A stretch of DNA of 61,138 bases from Bacillota bacterium. Its GTDB lineage: Bacteria; Bacillota; Clostridia; Caldicoprobacterales; Xylanivirgaceae. This document shows, piece by piece, positions 23,704-31,931 of the stretch (positions are counted from its first letter, which is position 1; every line of letters starts with the position of its first letter). A program made the translations under genes and the position numbers. A model generated the notes under the pieces. The model was not told the DNA's origin and ran no database searches. It was given only the letters and a program-made list of their open reading frames with translations. The DNA lies in contig JAMOAB010000039.1 of NCBI GenBank assembly GCA_023621995.1, positions 1-61,138 on the forward strand, written 5' to 3'.

Positions 23704-24543
23704 TTACCCCTTGACAGCACTGGAGTAGGCTGCTTCAATGAAGTATCTCTGGAAGAATAAAAATACGACGAGGATAGGGATAAGGGCAAGCATCGCTCCT
23801 GCCGCAATGAGTCTTGTATTGGCTACAAATGTGCCTTGAAGTTTGTATAGCCCTAGTGTCAGGGGATAGGTATCTGGATCACTTAAAATTAAAAGGGGCC
23901 AAAGAAAGTTATTCCAAGATCCTATAAAACTCAAAATCGACAGTGTAGCTATAGTAGGCTTGACCATGGGCAGCAAAATATATAGCCATATCTGCCAAAC
24001 CTTTGCCCCATCGATTAGGGCAGACTCTTCCACCTCCCGTGGAATAGAGAGAAATGCCTGCCGCATTAAGAATATGCCAAAAGCAGACACAGCACCAGGT
24101 AGAATTATGCCTGCATAACTGCCCATGAGTCCCACCCTATTTATTATGAGATATGTTGGAATCATGGTAACCTCACCTGGTATCATCATGGTGGCCATTA
24201 TGATCAAAAATATTGCTTGCCTTCCCCTAAACTCCATCCGTGCCAGGGGAAAAGCTGCCATAGAGCATAGAATTACAGGTAATATCACCCCAAATACAGC
24301 CAGTATTATGCTGTTTATAAAATATCTAGGAATAGGTAGGGTATTCCAAACCGTCACATAGTTTTCCAATGTTATAGTTTGGGGAATAAACTGTGGGGGA
24401 AAGGAGAACACAGCCTCGTTTTGTCCCTTTAACGACGTGGAAAAAGTCCACAAAAAAGGGATAATAGTCACAATGGCAATTAATATCAATATAATGTGAT
24501 ATATTATCGTATTTATAGTTTTTCTCTTAATATTACATCCCAT
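23704..24543 (-). CDS. Sugar ABC transporter permease (UgpE/MalG type)
   Basis: 279 aa membrane protein with six hydrophobic segments, the first near residues 15-35 (IILILIAIVTIIPFLWTF). The EAA loop for the ATPase reads EVEESALIDGAKVWQIWLYILLP, the MalG form. It is the second permease of a CUT1 carbohydrate importer, coded 5 bases after the first permease. No ATPase gene is in the operon, so a shared MsmK-like ATPase elsewhere is expected, as is common in Bacillota. Confidence 0.92.
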   Translation of the reverse strand: MGCNIKRKTINTIIYHIILILIAIVTIIPFLWTFSTSLKGQNEAVFSFPPQFIPQTITLENYVTVWNTLPIPRYFINSIILAVFGVILPVILCSMAAFPLARMEFRGRQAIFLIIMATMMIPGEVTMIPTYLIINRVGLMGSYAGIILPGAVSAFGIFLMRQAFLSIPREVEESALIDGAKVWQIWLYILLPMVKPTIATLSILSFIGSWNNFLWPLLILSDPDTYPLTLGLYKLQGTFVANTRLIAAGAMLALIPILVVFLFFQRYFIEAAYSSAVKG

Positions 24544-24548
24544 CCCTT

Positions 24549-25406
24549 CTATACGCTATTATCATCTTCTAATATCCTTTGATTGAGTATTGTAATAAAC
24601 AGTATTATCAAAAACAGTATACAAGAGATAGCACTTGCATATCCCATCTTTAGCTCTCCAAAGGCCTTTTCGTATACTAGAAACACCACAGTTGTGGAAG
24701 CTCCAATGGGGCCACCATTTGTCATGGTAAGCATGAGGGTAAATTCTTTAAATGCCGACATTGTAGATACTACCGCAACAAAGAATATAACTGGTCTTAA
24801 AAGCGGAAAAGTAATGTGCCAATGGCTCTGCCAAAAGTTTGCACCTTCTATATCGGCAGCTTCATACAGATCACCTGGGATTGACTGCAAACCCGACAGA
24901 TAGAATAGCATATAATAGCCAAGACCCTGCCATATGGTCACTATGGCAAGGCTTGGTATGACCAAATTCTTACTCGTAAGCCAAGACTTTGGAGCAGCGC
25001 CAAATAGGCTCAACAGATAGTTTATTATCCCATCGGTCTGAAACATCCATTTCCACAGCATGGCGGTTACTACAACTGATACTAACACTGGAAAATAATA
25101 TATAAGCCTATAGACGGCAATACCTGGCACATCCCTATTTACAAGTATTGCTAAGAAAACAGGGAGTACCACTAGGGCAGGTGTCACAAGTAACCAATAG
25201 TATATGGTTACTCTAATTGCACTCCAAAACTCTCCATCCCTTAAGATTCGGGCATAGTTTTTAAGCCCCATCCACTCAACAGGTGCAAATATACTATAGT
25301 TTGTAAAGCTGAGTCCCAATGCTCCAATGGCTGGAAGTAATGTAAACACGACTAAAAATACCCCAGGTATCAATAAAAACATCCATGCATGGTGGGACCT
25401 ATACAT
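24549..25406 (-). CDS. Sugar ABC transporter permease (UgpA/MalF type)
   Basis: 285 aa with six predicted membrane segments, the first near residues 9-30. The coupling motif is DLYEAADIEGANFWQSHWHITFPLL, the UgpA/MalF form. It pairs with the permease at 23704 to form the channel of a CUT1 importer, and is fed by the lipoprotein encoded 15 bases upstream. Confidence 0.92.
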   Translation of the reverse strand: MYRSHHAWMFLLIPGVFLVVFTLLPAIGALGLSFTNYSIFAPVEWMGLKNYARILRDGEFWSAIRVTIYYWLLVTPALVVLPVFLAILVNRDVPGIAVYRLIYYFPVLVSVVVTAMLWKWMFQTDGIINYLLSLFGAAPKSWLTSKNLVIPSLAIVTIWQGLGYYMLFYLSGLQSIPGDLYEAADIEGANFWQSHWHITFPLLRPVIFFVAVVSTMSAFKEFTLMLTMTNGGPIGASTTVVFLVYEKAFGELKMGYASAISCILFLIILFITILNQRILEDDNSV

Positions 25407-25421
25407 ATCGCTACTCTCCTT

Positions 25422-26702
25422 TTATTTTAGTAGTTCATTTACCTTTGCCTCTGCATCATCTAACGCCTTTTGTGGATCCTTATTCTCCAGTAATACCTTG
25501 TGAAACTCTTCATTTATAGTCTTATTTATCTGAGATATATTCTCAACTGGAACAAAGAAATCTATAGCGTTTTCAAGCTGCTTCGCCGAATAATATTTAC
25601 CCTTTTCTGCAGGATCTTCAGAGTCGGCACCTTGTGTAAAAAATTCATCCTTTGCCGCCTCCTTAGTGGAAGGCAATATGGCAACAATCTTACAAAAGTT
25701 CAGTTGATTTTCGCTATTAGTTATGAACTTTGCAAATTTCACTGCAGTATCTGGATTTTTACTCTTAGCAGACACTGCCACATTCATAACTGCCATTGAA
25801 GACTTACCTAGCGACCCTAGGATGGCAGGGGCAGCATCAGACTTTTCATAAACTTCAGGTGATAGATCCTTAACCTGTCTAAACAGCTGGGGACCTGTCT
25901 GCCACCATACGAGCTTCTCCTGTGCATACCACTCTGGTATATTGGCCTGTCCTAGTAGTATTTCATCTGGAATTAGACCTTCATCGTACTTTTCCTTAAA
26001 GAACTTTATCTTCTCTAGGGCATCTGGAGTGTTAAATGCAGCCTTCTTACCATCTTCTGATACTATGGGTATTCCATTGGCAGGTAGATACAGATGTATA
26101 TCAGATATTGTCTGACCGTAGGCCCCTGTCTTTTCATAAATTGTCTTCGACATATCCCATGCCTCTTTATCTGTAGTAGGTGGCTTGTCAATGCCTGCCT
26201 TTTCAAGTAGCTCCTTATTATAGAGCATTACACCATTACTCAGATACCATGGAATAGCATAGGCAGTACCATTGACAGTACCTGCCTGCCAAGCACCTTC
26301 AAAGTATTGATCTTTTACATCTGCTGCAGCTTCGTCCATATTCTTAAGGGCACCAAGTGCACCAAGTTTTTTTAGAAAGTCGGTATTTAGGTTTATGACA
26401 TCTGCCAAATTACCAGCTGATGCAGCTGCCAGGGTGCGCTGCTCTGCCTGGTCAAATGGGATGTCTTGCCATGTCACTTTTGCACCAGGGTTCTTCTCCT
26501 CAAAGTCATCTATGACACCATTTATATAATCATCGAAGGTAGGACTAAGAGATAGTGTCCAAAATGTTATAGGGCCACCCTTTGTCTGCTCCGGCTCTCT
26601 AGATTCTTCCGGCGTTTCAGGTTGTTCTACCCTCCTACATCCTATTGAGAGCATCAATAATATACTCAAAGCTATAATAGATAACCTCTTCAGTTTTTTC
26701 AT
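25422..26702 (-). CDS. Sugar-binding lipoprotein of ABC importer
   Basis: 426 aa extracellular solute-binding protein (family 1). The signal peptide MKKLKRLSIIALSILLMLS is followed by lipobox LSIGC, so it is anchored outside the membrane. ITFWTLSLSPTFDDYINGVI and the KNPDTAVKFAKFITNSENQ block are typical of CUT1 oligosaccharide binders. Intact first gene of the operon with the two permeases. Neighbouring DUF4855 and former GH16 genes suggest a plant or microbial glycan as ligand; the sugar itself cannot be read from sequence. Confidence 0.92.
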   Translation of the reverse strand: MKKLKRLSIIALSILLMLSIGCRRVEQPETPEESREPEQTKGGPITFWTLSLSPTFDDYINGVIDDFEEKNPGAKVTWQDIPFDQAEQRTLAAASAGNLADVINLNTDFLKKLGALGALKNMDEAAADVKDQYFEGAWQAGTVNGTAYAIPWYLSNGVMLYNKELLEKAGIDKPPTTDKEAWDMSKTIYEKTGAYGQTISDIHLYLPANGIPIVSEDGKKAAFNTPDALEKIKFFKEKYDEGLIPDEILLGQANIPEWYAQEKLVWWQTGPQLFRQVKDLSPEVYEKSDAAPAILGSLGKSSMAVMNVAVSAKSKNPDTAVKFAKFITNSENQLNFCKIVAILPSTKEAAKDEFFTQGADSEDPAEKGKYYSAKQLENAIDFFVPVENISQINKTINEEFHKVLLENKDPQKALDDAEAKVNELLK

Positions 26703-26796
26703 TTTCTAGCCTCCATTTTTAAAAATTTATTGATCACCCTATCTATATAATGTCGTAAAATGGACAAATACATTCATTGTTTATCCAAGATTTTTA

Positions 26797-27906
26797 TTAT
26801 CCCCCTATTTGATATGTTCCCTTTACGAACTGGTATATTTTGTCATAATATCTTCTCTGCCTTGGATCATCATGATGATAGAGGTTATAGATGGCCTTTC
26901 CACCATCAAACCATGCACACGCAGACTCTGTCATATATCCAAACTCAATACCACCCTCTAGATACCGATCAAATCTCTTAAATTTCTCATGGTGCACTTC
27001 AATAGGCTCATCTAAAGAAGTATAAAACTCCATCTCTATACCAGCATTACAACGTCTAGCTGCGTGGGCGGCATGGGCAACATCGGTAATATCTTTATAG
27101 AACATATAGTTGGGCTGTAGAAATGCACAATCAAAATAGTAGTTTTGGTAATCTTCCAAAAGGTGTACATTATAAGAGCTCCAAAATGGAATCCAAAAAA
27201 ATTTCATCCCCTTATTCTTAAGCTCTCTATATAGTTCTTTCAATAGCCAATGATCATCTATATCCCAACTTCTATACACTGTCTCAAATGTCCAATAAAA
27301 TCCCAGGAGATTAATATGATTGTAGTTTTCTTGGCGAAAGCGATTTATCACCTCATCTACAAACCATATGCAGGCTGCCAACCGCTGCTTTGTAGCCTTG
27401 TCTAGGTTTTGCCCTCTGGTACTAAAGTTTAACTTATTACCATCAATTTCACCAAATTGGGTCTGTAACGGTCCAGGATAGGGTATGGTTATGACTAGAT
27501 TAACTTTATGTTCCCTCTCTCCTAGTTTCTCCTCAGCTTCTTCAATTGCCTCGTCAAGTGCATGGGCAAAGATATTAGGACTGAAATACCAATCTATTAC
27601 ACACTCCCAATCCTCCTTATTCCCTGGATTTGGAGCAGGAACTGCATAGAAATCTCCCTCTCCCACCCTAGTTGTACCTATATTAATATCTGAATAGAGA
27701 AATCCCCCCTGTGGAGATTTGAAATGCCAAAATGTAAAGGTGTCAAACATCCAATCATCTGCCTCACCGTATTCATTTAAATGGGTTACATAGTGGGAAA
27801 AGTCTCCCTTTGTCCAGACCTCTCTAGTGTTTCCGCCTACTAATATCAGGTGTCTTAAATAGTTGAAATCCTCCCTACCTGGTTTAAAATATGCCATATA
27901 CTTCAC
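26797..27906 (-). CDS. DUF4855 domain protein (polysaccharide-linked)
   Basis: 369 aa without a signal peptide. The C-terminal half has the DUF4855 pattern: HINLLGFYWTFETVYRSWD, then MKFFWIPFWSSYN, DCAFLQPNYMFYKD and IEMEFYTSLDEP, with acidic residues at strand ends as in TIM-barrel glycosidases. The family is linked to polysaccharide use in Bacillota and Bacteroidota but no activity is known to me. It is the first gene, 94 bases ahead of the binding-protein gene, and may be in the same transcript. The gap 27907-28174 before it holds no gene. Confidence 0.75.
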   Translation of the reverse strand: MKYMAYFKPGREDFNYLRHLILVGGNTREVWTKGDFSHYVTHLNEYGEADDWMFDTFTFWHFKSPQGGFLYSDINIGTTRVGEGDFYAVPAPNPGNKEDWECVIDWYFSPNIFAHALDEAIEEAEEKLGEREHKVNLVITIPYPGPLQTQFGEIDGNKLNFSTRGQNLDKATKQRLAACIWFVDEVINRFRQENYNHINLLGFYWTFETVYRSWDIDDHWLLKELYRELKNKGMKFFWIPFWSSYNVHLLEDYQNYYFDCAFLQPNYMFYKDITDVAHAAHAARRCNAGIEMEFYTSLDEPIEVHHEKFKRFDRYLEGGIEFGYMTESACAWFDGGKAIYNLYHHDDPRQRRYYDKIYQFVKGTYQIGG

Positions 27907-28123
27907 CTCAAATCATTTTTGTAATATTCCTATTTTTCATAATTTAAATTTTAAATGTTCTACACATAGTTTCTCCAATTTTACAGAAATCAACCTAACA
28001 AACACCCATATATTGTCTATTTGTCTTTTATTATGCACAAAAATATGCTATAATTAATGTAAGCTTCTGCACACATCACATTTTCTCTTATAGCAGAATC
28101 AGTTTAAACCTAACCTTGTCTTG

Positions 28124-28160
28124 ACTCAGCGTTTTATAGGCAGGAGCAAAACGTTTGAGT
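28124..28160 (+). promoter_or_regulatory. Leader stem-loop before the 28175 gene
   Basis: ACTCA-G-CGTTTT pairs with AAAACG-TT-TGAGT around a 12-base loop containing GCAGGAGC, directly ahead of the AAGGGGG ribosome site. It looks like a translation-control element. A GGA in the loop would suit CsrA, but this is a guess. Upstream, TATAAT at 28049-28054 with a poor -35 box may be the promoter. Confidence 0.35.
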
Positions 28161-28174
28161 AAGGGGGAAAAAAA

Positions 28175-28501
28175 ATGTCTGCCGTCAATGAGATGTATGC
28201 AAAGGAATTTAACGCAGATCTTGGTGAACTATCACTCTACCTTGAAGGTTCTAAACACTGGAAGAGATTTAATGCCAACAGAATTGAAAAAATCAAGAAA
28301 ACCACAGTTATGCAAAAGAAACTATTTACTAAAAAACCAGTAGATCGAATAGAAATATTCATAGATGGCGATGACACACTCTATGTAATTCAAAAAGACA
28401 GACTTAAGGATGATTTCAGTTGGGTAAATGATGTGCTAAAGAGTTTCGCAGAAAAAAATAAGGTCAAATACGAAGAAGAGGGACAAAAAATCCAGGTTTA
28501 A
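28175..28501 (+). CDS. Hypothetical protein, 108 aa
   Basis: I do not recognise the family. ATG 28175 follows AAGGGGG. The protein is basic in the middle (RIEKIKKTTVMQKKLFTKKP), has no membrane segment or signal, and ends with an acidic-to-basic tail. DRIEIFIDGDDTLYVIQKDRL looks like a beta-hairpin. The last nine codons lie inside a 54-base perfect palindrome that also terminates the gene. It is a lone plus-strand gene facing the chemosensory operon. Confidence 0.7.
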   Translation: MSAVNEMYAKEFNADLGELSLYLEGSKHWKRFNANRIEKIKKTTVMQKKLFTKKPVDRIEIFIDGDDTLYVIQKDRLKDDFSWVNDVLKSFAEKNKVKYEEEGQKIQV

Positions 28502-28526
28502 ACCTGGATTTTTTGTCCCTCTTCTT
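28473..28526. terminator. Perfect 54-bp palindrome, two-way terminator
   Basis: The 27 bases 28473-28499 are the exact reverse complement of 28500-28526, with no loop bases. The inner part (AATCCAGGTTT/AAACCTGGATT then TTTTTTG) makes an intrinsic terminator in both directions between converging genes. The left arm codes for the end of the 28175 protein including its stop codon. Confidence 0.85.
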
Positions 28527-28562
28527 TGTGTGGTTGAAGCAAACCATAGATATATATGTTGA

Positions 28563-29711
28563 CTATTTTACTGTAATATTCATTATGGCCACATCATCTT
28601 TCAAAAGCCTAGAATCTACTTTTCCGTAAAATTCTATAATAGCCTCTATAAACTCTTCCACATCTTCTATAGCCTTATCCCTATTAATTGATATAAACTC
28701 ATGTATATCTTCACAGGTAAAGCATTTTCTCTCATTAGATTTCAATTGGGGTTCTAAAAGTCCATCAGTATAGCAAAATATCATATCCCCTTGTTCTAGC
28801 TTTTGCTCCTCATCTCTATACGTCTCTCCATCGAACACCCCAAGTATCAGACCGTTTTGCTCTAACATAATCACATCATTTCTTTTAGGCCTTATTACTA
28901 TGGGATAGGGATGTCCAGCATTTGCATATGTAAGTGTCCCATCTCGAACAACCCCTACAAAGGCAGTCAGATGATATTTGCCTGATATCATTGGATAGAA
29001 TGTATTATTCATGCATGCCAGTACTTCAGACGGCTGGTCATGTATGCTTACACAATTGGTAAACATCACCTTTATCATGGAAGAAATCATGGCTGCAGCT
29101 ACTCCGTGGCCAGACACATCTGCAACTATAAACCAAAGCCCATCATCGGTCTGTACACAATCGTAAAAATCTCCTCCAATTTCACTACATGGTACATACT
29201 TACCTGTCATAACTCCATCTTCTAAATCCTTGTGTTCCACAATTAGAGTGTGCTGGAGGGCATTTGCAAACTTTAGCTCCTCCCTTAAACGTTGGTTCAT
29301 CTGTTTTAAAAGCTTGTGCTGCTCATAACTTCTGAGAGCATTTTGAACCTTAATAGGGAGAACTACCTCCAGCTGCTCTAATGTCAATGGCTTTGTAAAA
29401 TATTCATTTGCACCTAACTCCAGTGCTTTTTTTATGGTATCTATCTCGTCTACTGCAGAATTTACTATCACTGGAATATCCCCATATTCCCTTTTAGATT
29501 TGAGCTCCTTAAGGACCTCAAACCCACTCTTGTTTGGCATTATAAGGTCTAATATTACGAGATCTACATCTCTATTCTCTACGTATTCTAGTGCCTCATT
29601 TCCATCTACTGCATCATAGAAGTTGATACCCTCAATATTTTTTTCTAATACAGATTTTATAAGCTTCCTGTTGAGAAGCATGTCATCTGCTATAAGTACA
29701 TTGTACCCCAT
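28563..29711 (-). CDS. Response regulator with RsbU-like PP2C phosphatase
   Basis: 382 aa. Residues 1-120 form a CheY-like receiver (IADDMLLN acidic pair, LVILDLIMPNKSG phosphoacceptor Asp, YFTKPL Lys). A coiled helix (HKLLKQMNQRLREELKFAN) leads to an SpoIIE/RsbU-type PP2C domain with metal motifs SEIGGDFYDCV, VADVSGHGVAAAM and YTDGLLEP. It would dephosphorylate an STAS partner when its receiver is phosphorylated, presumably by CheA of the same operon. The STAS target is probably 39398-39700. It is the last gene of the operon, converging on the 28175 gene. Confidence 0.9.
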   Translation of the reverse strand: MGYNVLIADDMLLNRKLIKSVLEKNIEGINFYDAVDGNEALEYVENRDVDLVILDLIMPNKSGFEVLKELKSKREYGDIPVIVNSAVDEIDTIKKALELGANEYFTKPLTLEQLEVVLPIKVQNALRSYEQHKLLKQMNQRLREELKFANALQHTLIVEHKDLEDGVMTGKYVPCSEIGGDFYDCVQTDDGLWFIVADVSGHGVAAAMISSMIKVMFTNCVSIHDQPSEVLACMNNTFYPMISGKYHLTAFVGVVRDGTLTYANAGHPYPIVIRPKRNDVIMLEQNGLILGVFDGETYRDEEQKLEQGDMIFCYTDGLLEPQLKSNERKCFTCEDIHEFISINRDKAIEDVEEFIEAIIEFYGKVDSRLLKDDVAIMNITVK

Positions 29712-29752
29712 AAAATCCCCTCACATAATAAAATCACACTATTTTGAAATTC

Positions 29753-30112
29753 CTATATTACCTTGGATATGGCACTTATTATCTTGTAGTCGTCAAAGGG
29801 CTTTTTCAAAAACACATCAACCCCTAAGCCTTTGGCTTCATCCATAACCTCTCTATCACCCATAGCACTCAACATTATAATCTTTGCATCTGGGTCTTGA
29901 TTCTTTATTGCCTTTGTGGTCTCCAGGCCATCCATTATGGGCATTGTAATATCCATAAACACAAGATCTGGAGAGAGGTCAGTATATAACTCTACACCCT
30001 CCTTTCCATTCTTCGCCTCCCCACACACCTCATATCCATGCTTCTCTAAAGTCTTTTTCAATAATCCCCTTATCATTGGGGAATCATCTACTATGAGTAT
30101 ACGCTTTATCAC
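29753..30112 (-). CDS. cheY: CheY-like response regulator (second copy)
   Basis: 119 aa single receiver domain: RILIVDDSPMIRG, phosphoacceptor in VFMDITMPIMDG, switch Ser in IIMLSAMGD and Lys in FLKKPF. The KILIVDD-start and MPxMDG form are typical of chemotaxis CheY. It follows the CheX cluster and precedes the phosphatase gene by 41 bases. Differs clearly from the CheY at 31560, so the two may serve different outputs. Confidence 0.92.
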   Translation of the reverse strand: MIKRILIVDDSPMIRGLLKKTLEKHGYEVCGEAKNGKEGVELYTDLSPDLVFMDITMPIMDGLETTKAIKNQDPDAKIIMLSAMGDREVMDEAKGLGVDVFLKKPFDDYKIISAISKVI

Positions 30113-30124
30113 ATTATCCCTCCT

Positions 30125-30586
30125 CTATATTTCAAGTCCAATATTCACTTCCACCTCTCCAGCAGGAGTCTTTAAATCTACTGTGATTGTATCCACTGAG
30201 CTTATGATAAAGTATATGTCGCTGCCAAACACAATGGACGGTGGCGTTATATCCACATTTACATCATTCTCAGAAAGGAGAATCGATGCATTGCCTGTAA
30301 CCATGTTTGATAGCTCTCCAATACCACTTCTAGCCACCTCATCCAGCTCTTCAACTGGCATGCCCATCATCATGGATGATACTATATTCTTGGCCGTATC
30401 TTGCGACATTGAATAGGCTACGTTACCTCTAAGTTCCCCTACTATACCAATTATTGCTGTCACATCCTTATCGACAGCCATATAGTCCTTCTTGTATAAC
30501 CCACTTCTCTCTATGCCAACCATGCCAAACTGCTCTAGTATATTCTTTAGTCCATCTAAAAATGGTAGTATATATTTTATATCCAT
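30125..30586 (-). CDS. cheX: CheX-type CheY-P phosphatase paralogue 1
   Basis: 153 aa of the CheX/CheC/FliY phosphatase fold. The catalytic E-x-x-N helix is IGELSNMVTGNASILLSEN, followed by ITPPSIVFGSD, the usual strand. VDKDVTAIIGIVGELRGNVAYS is the first repeat strand pair. It should remove phosphate from CheY. It lies 3 bases after paralogue 2. All three paralogues keep the Glu and Asn. Confidence 0.87.
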   Translation of the reverse strand: MDIKYILPFLDGLKNILEQFGMVGIERSGLYKKDYMAVDKDVTAIIGIVGELRGNVAYSMSQDTAKNIVSSMMMGMPVEELDEVARSGIGELSNMVTGNASILLSENDVNVDITPPSIVFGSDIYFIISSVDTITVDLKTPAGEVEVNIGLEI

Positions 30587-30589
30587 GCA

Positions 30590-31060
30590 TCAACCCTCCT
30601 TTTCAAATGCAATATTTATCTTTAAATCCCCATGGTCAGAACTTCCATGTATGGTCACCGAACTTAACTTAGGGATTGATATAATTGGTTCCTTCCCACA
30701 TAGCACTATGGGTGGTGCAAGCCTTAGGCTGAGTTTAAGCTCATCGTTTAAAACTGTTATGGCATCGCCAGCTATTATATTATTGAGCTCTGCTATAGAT
30801 GTGAGTACGTCATACTCCCTTACATCTTTATACTCCACACCTGTTATATTATTGGTGATTTTAATTGCCAGCTCCGGCACCATATCAATGAGAAATCTCC
30901 CCCTCCTAACACCTGCAAACGTCACTATGGATGTGACACCAAGTGAGGATATCTCCTGCCCCTCTTCACACACCTGGTCACTTAAATCTATGTGAAGTCC
31001 TGTCATCTGCCCTATAATATTTGCTGTGCTTTCTATAAATGGCTTATATAGGCTGTCCAT
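30590..31060 (-). CDS. cheX: CheX-type CheY-P phosphatase paralogue 2
   Basis: 156 aa, same fold as its neighbours. The catalytic helix is SIAELNNIIAGDAITVLND (E-x-x-N kept), then RLAPPIVLCGKEPII. N-terminal YKPFIESTANIIGQMTG matches the CheX opening. It is about as far from paralogues 1 and 3 as CheX proteins of different species, so this is old duplication, not recent copying. GGGAGGG precedes the ATG. Confidence 0.87.
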   Translation of the reverse strand: MDSLYKPFIESTANIIGQMTGLHIDLSDQVCEEGQEISSLGVTSIVTFAGVRRGRFLIDMVPELAIKITNNITGVEYKDVREYDVLTSIAELNNIIAGDAITVLNDELKLSLRLAPPIVLCGKEPIISIPKLSSVTIHGSSDHGDLKINIAFEKEG

Positions 31061-31077
31061 CTCTTTCCCTCCCTAAC

Positions 31078-31560
31078 CTAAATCTTTGCCACGCTTAAAA
31101 ACATCTCCACGTCTCCAGCTATGAATCGTCTACATATCCTATTCTCCCTGTCTTTAAACACCATCTCTATATTTGTTCCTGATATGGAAAAGGGAGAGGT
31201 AATTGAGAGATCTAGGCCCTCCCTCACCAAATCTGCCTTTACCCTACCCACTAGCATATTGACAAGCTCAGCCATGCCATCGTGTACATCTTCATCTGTC
31301 AGGTCTGTAGGCATTATCCCTGTCATGTACGCAACTATGAGTTTTGAAGAGTTTATGTCGGTGGCCAAGGCAACCACTGCATCTATGCTTCCAAATACCG
31401 CCATAACCCCTATTATTGTCTCTACTGATTCAAACTCGGCAAACTGTGAGCAATCAGGATCATCTTCCACATCAAATCCGGTCATTGTTGTAATAACATC
31501 TATAACTGCCCTGTTTAAGAGACCATTTAACTTTTTCATATCTACAGAAACCATATCCAT
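31078..31560 (-). CDS. CheX-type CheY-P phosphatase paralogue 3
   Basis: 160 aa from ATG 31560, which overlaps the TGA of the upstream cheY by one base (TGATG) with AAGGGG ahead of it, so translation is coupled. The catalytic helix is DGMAELVNMLVGRVKADL (E-x-x-N kept), then SITSPFSISGTNIEMV. The first half (VIGVMAVFG-like IIGVMAVFGSIDAVVALATD) fits the fold. This is the most divergent of the three and may have a different phospho-partner. Confidence 0.82.
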   Translation of the reverse strand: MDMVSVDMKKLNGLLNRAVIDVITTMTGFDVEDDPDCSQFAEFESVETIIGVMAVFGSIDAVVALATDINSSKLIVAYMTGIMPTDLTDEDVHDGMAELVNMLVGRVKADLVREGLDLSITSPFSISGTNIEMVFKDRENRICRRFIAGDVEMFLSVAKI

Positions 31561-31931
31561 CAACCCCTTCCTAGACATTCTAGTATCCGCTTTGTTAGCT
31601 CCTCTATGGTAAATGGCTTGACCAGATAATGGGTTGCCCCTGTCTGTATCGCCTTTATTATATTCTCCCCTCCAGTCTCACTTGTGACCATCATAACGGG
31701 TATATGTCTCAAGTGCTTATCTTTTTTTATAAGCTCAAGCATTTCAAATCCGTCCATCCCAGGCATATTCCAATCTAGCAGTATAAGAGCTATATCTTCA
31801 TATTCGTCTTCTAATATATCAAGGGCTTCCTTAGCATCTTTCGCCTCCACCACTTCATAGTCTAGAACCTCTACTGCACTACGTATTATCTTACGTACTA
31901 TTGCAGAATCATCTACTGTCATGATTTTCAT
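31560..31931 (-). CDS. cheY: CheY-like response regulator (first copy)
   Basis: 123 aa receiver domain: MKIMTVDDSAIVRKIIRSAV, phosphoacceptor in ILLDWNMPGMDGFEML, switch Thr in VMMVTSETG and Lys in YLVKPFT. The WNMPxMxG form is the classical chemotaxis CheY type. It overlaps the end of cheR (ATGA) and the start of CheX paralogue 3, so the block is translated as a unit. Confidence 0.93.
   Translation of the reverse strand: MKIMTVDDSAIVRKIIRSAVEVLDYEVVEAKDAKEALDILEDEYEDIALILLDWNMPGMDGFEMLELIKKDKHLRHIPVMMVTSETGGENIIKAIQTGATHYLVKPFTIEELTKRILECLGRG

Noticed and set aside
28030-28175. A c-di-GMP riboswitch before the 28175 gene
   Set aside because: None of the conserved core of either c-di-GMP class is present; only a simple stem-loop is seen.
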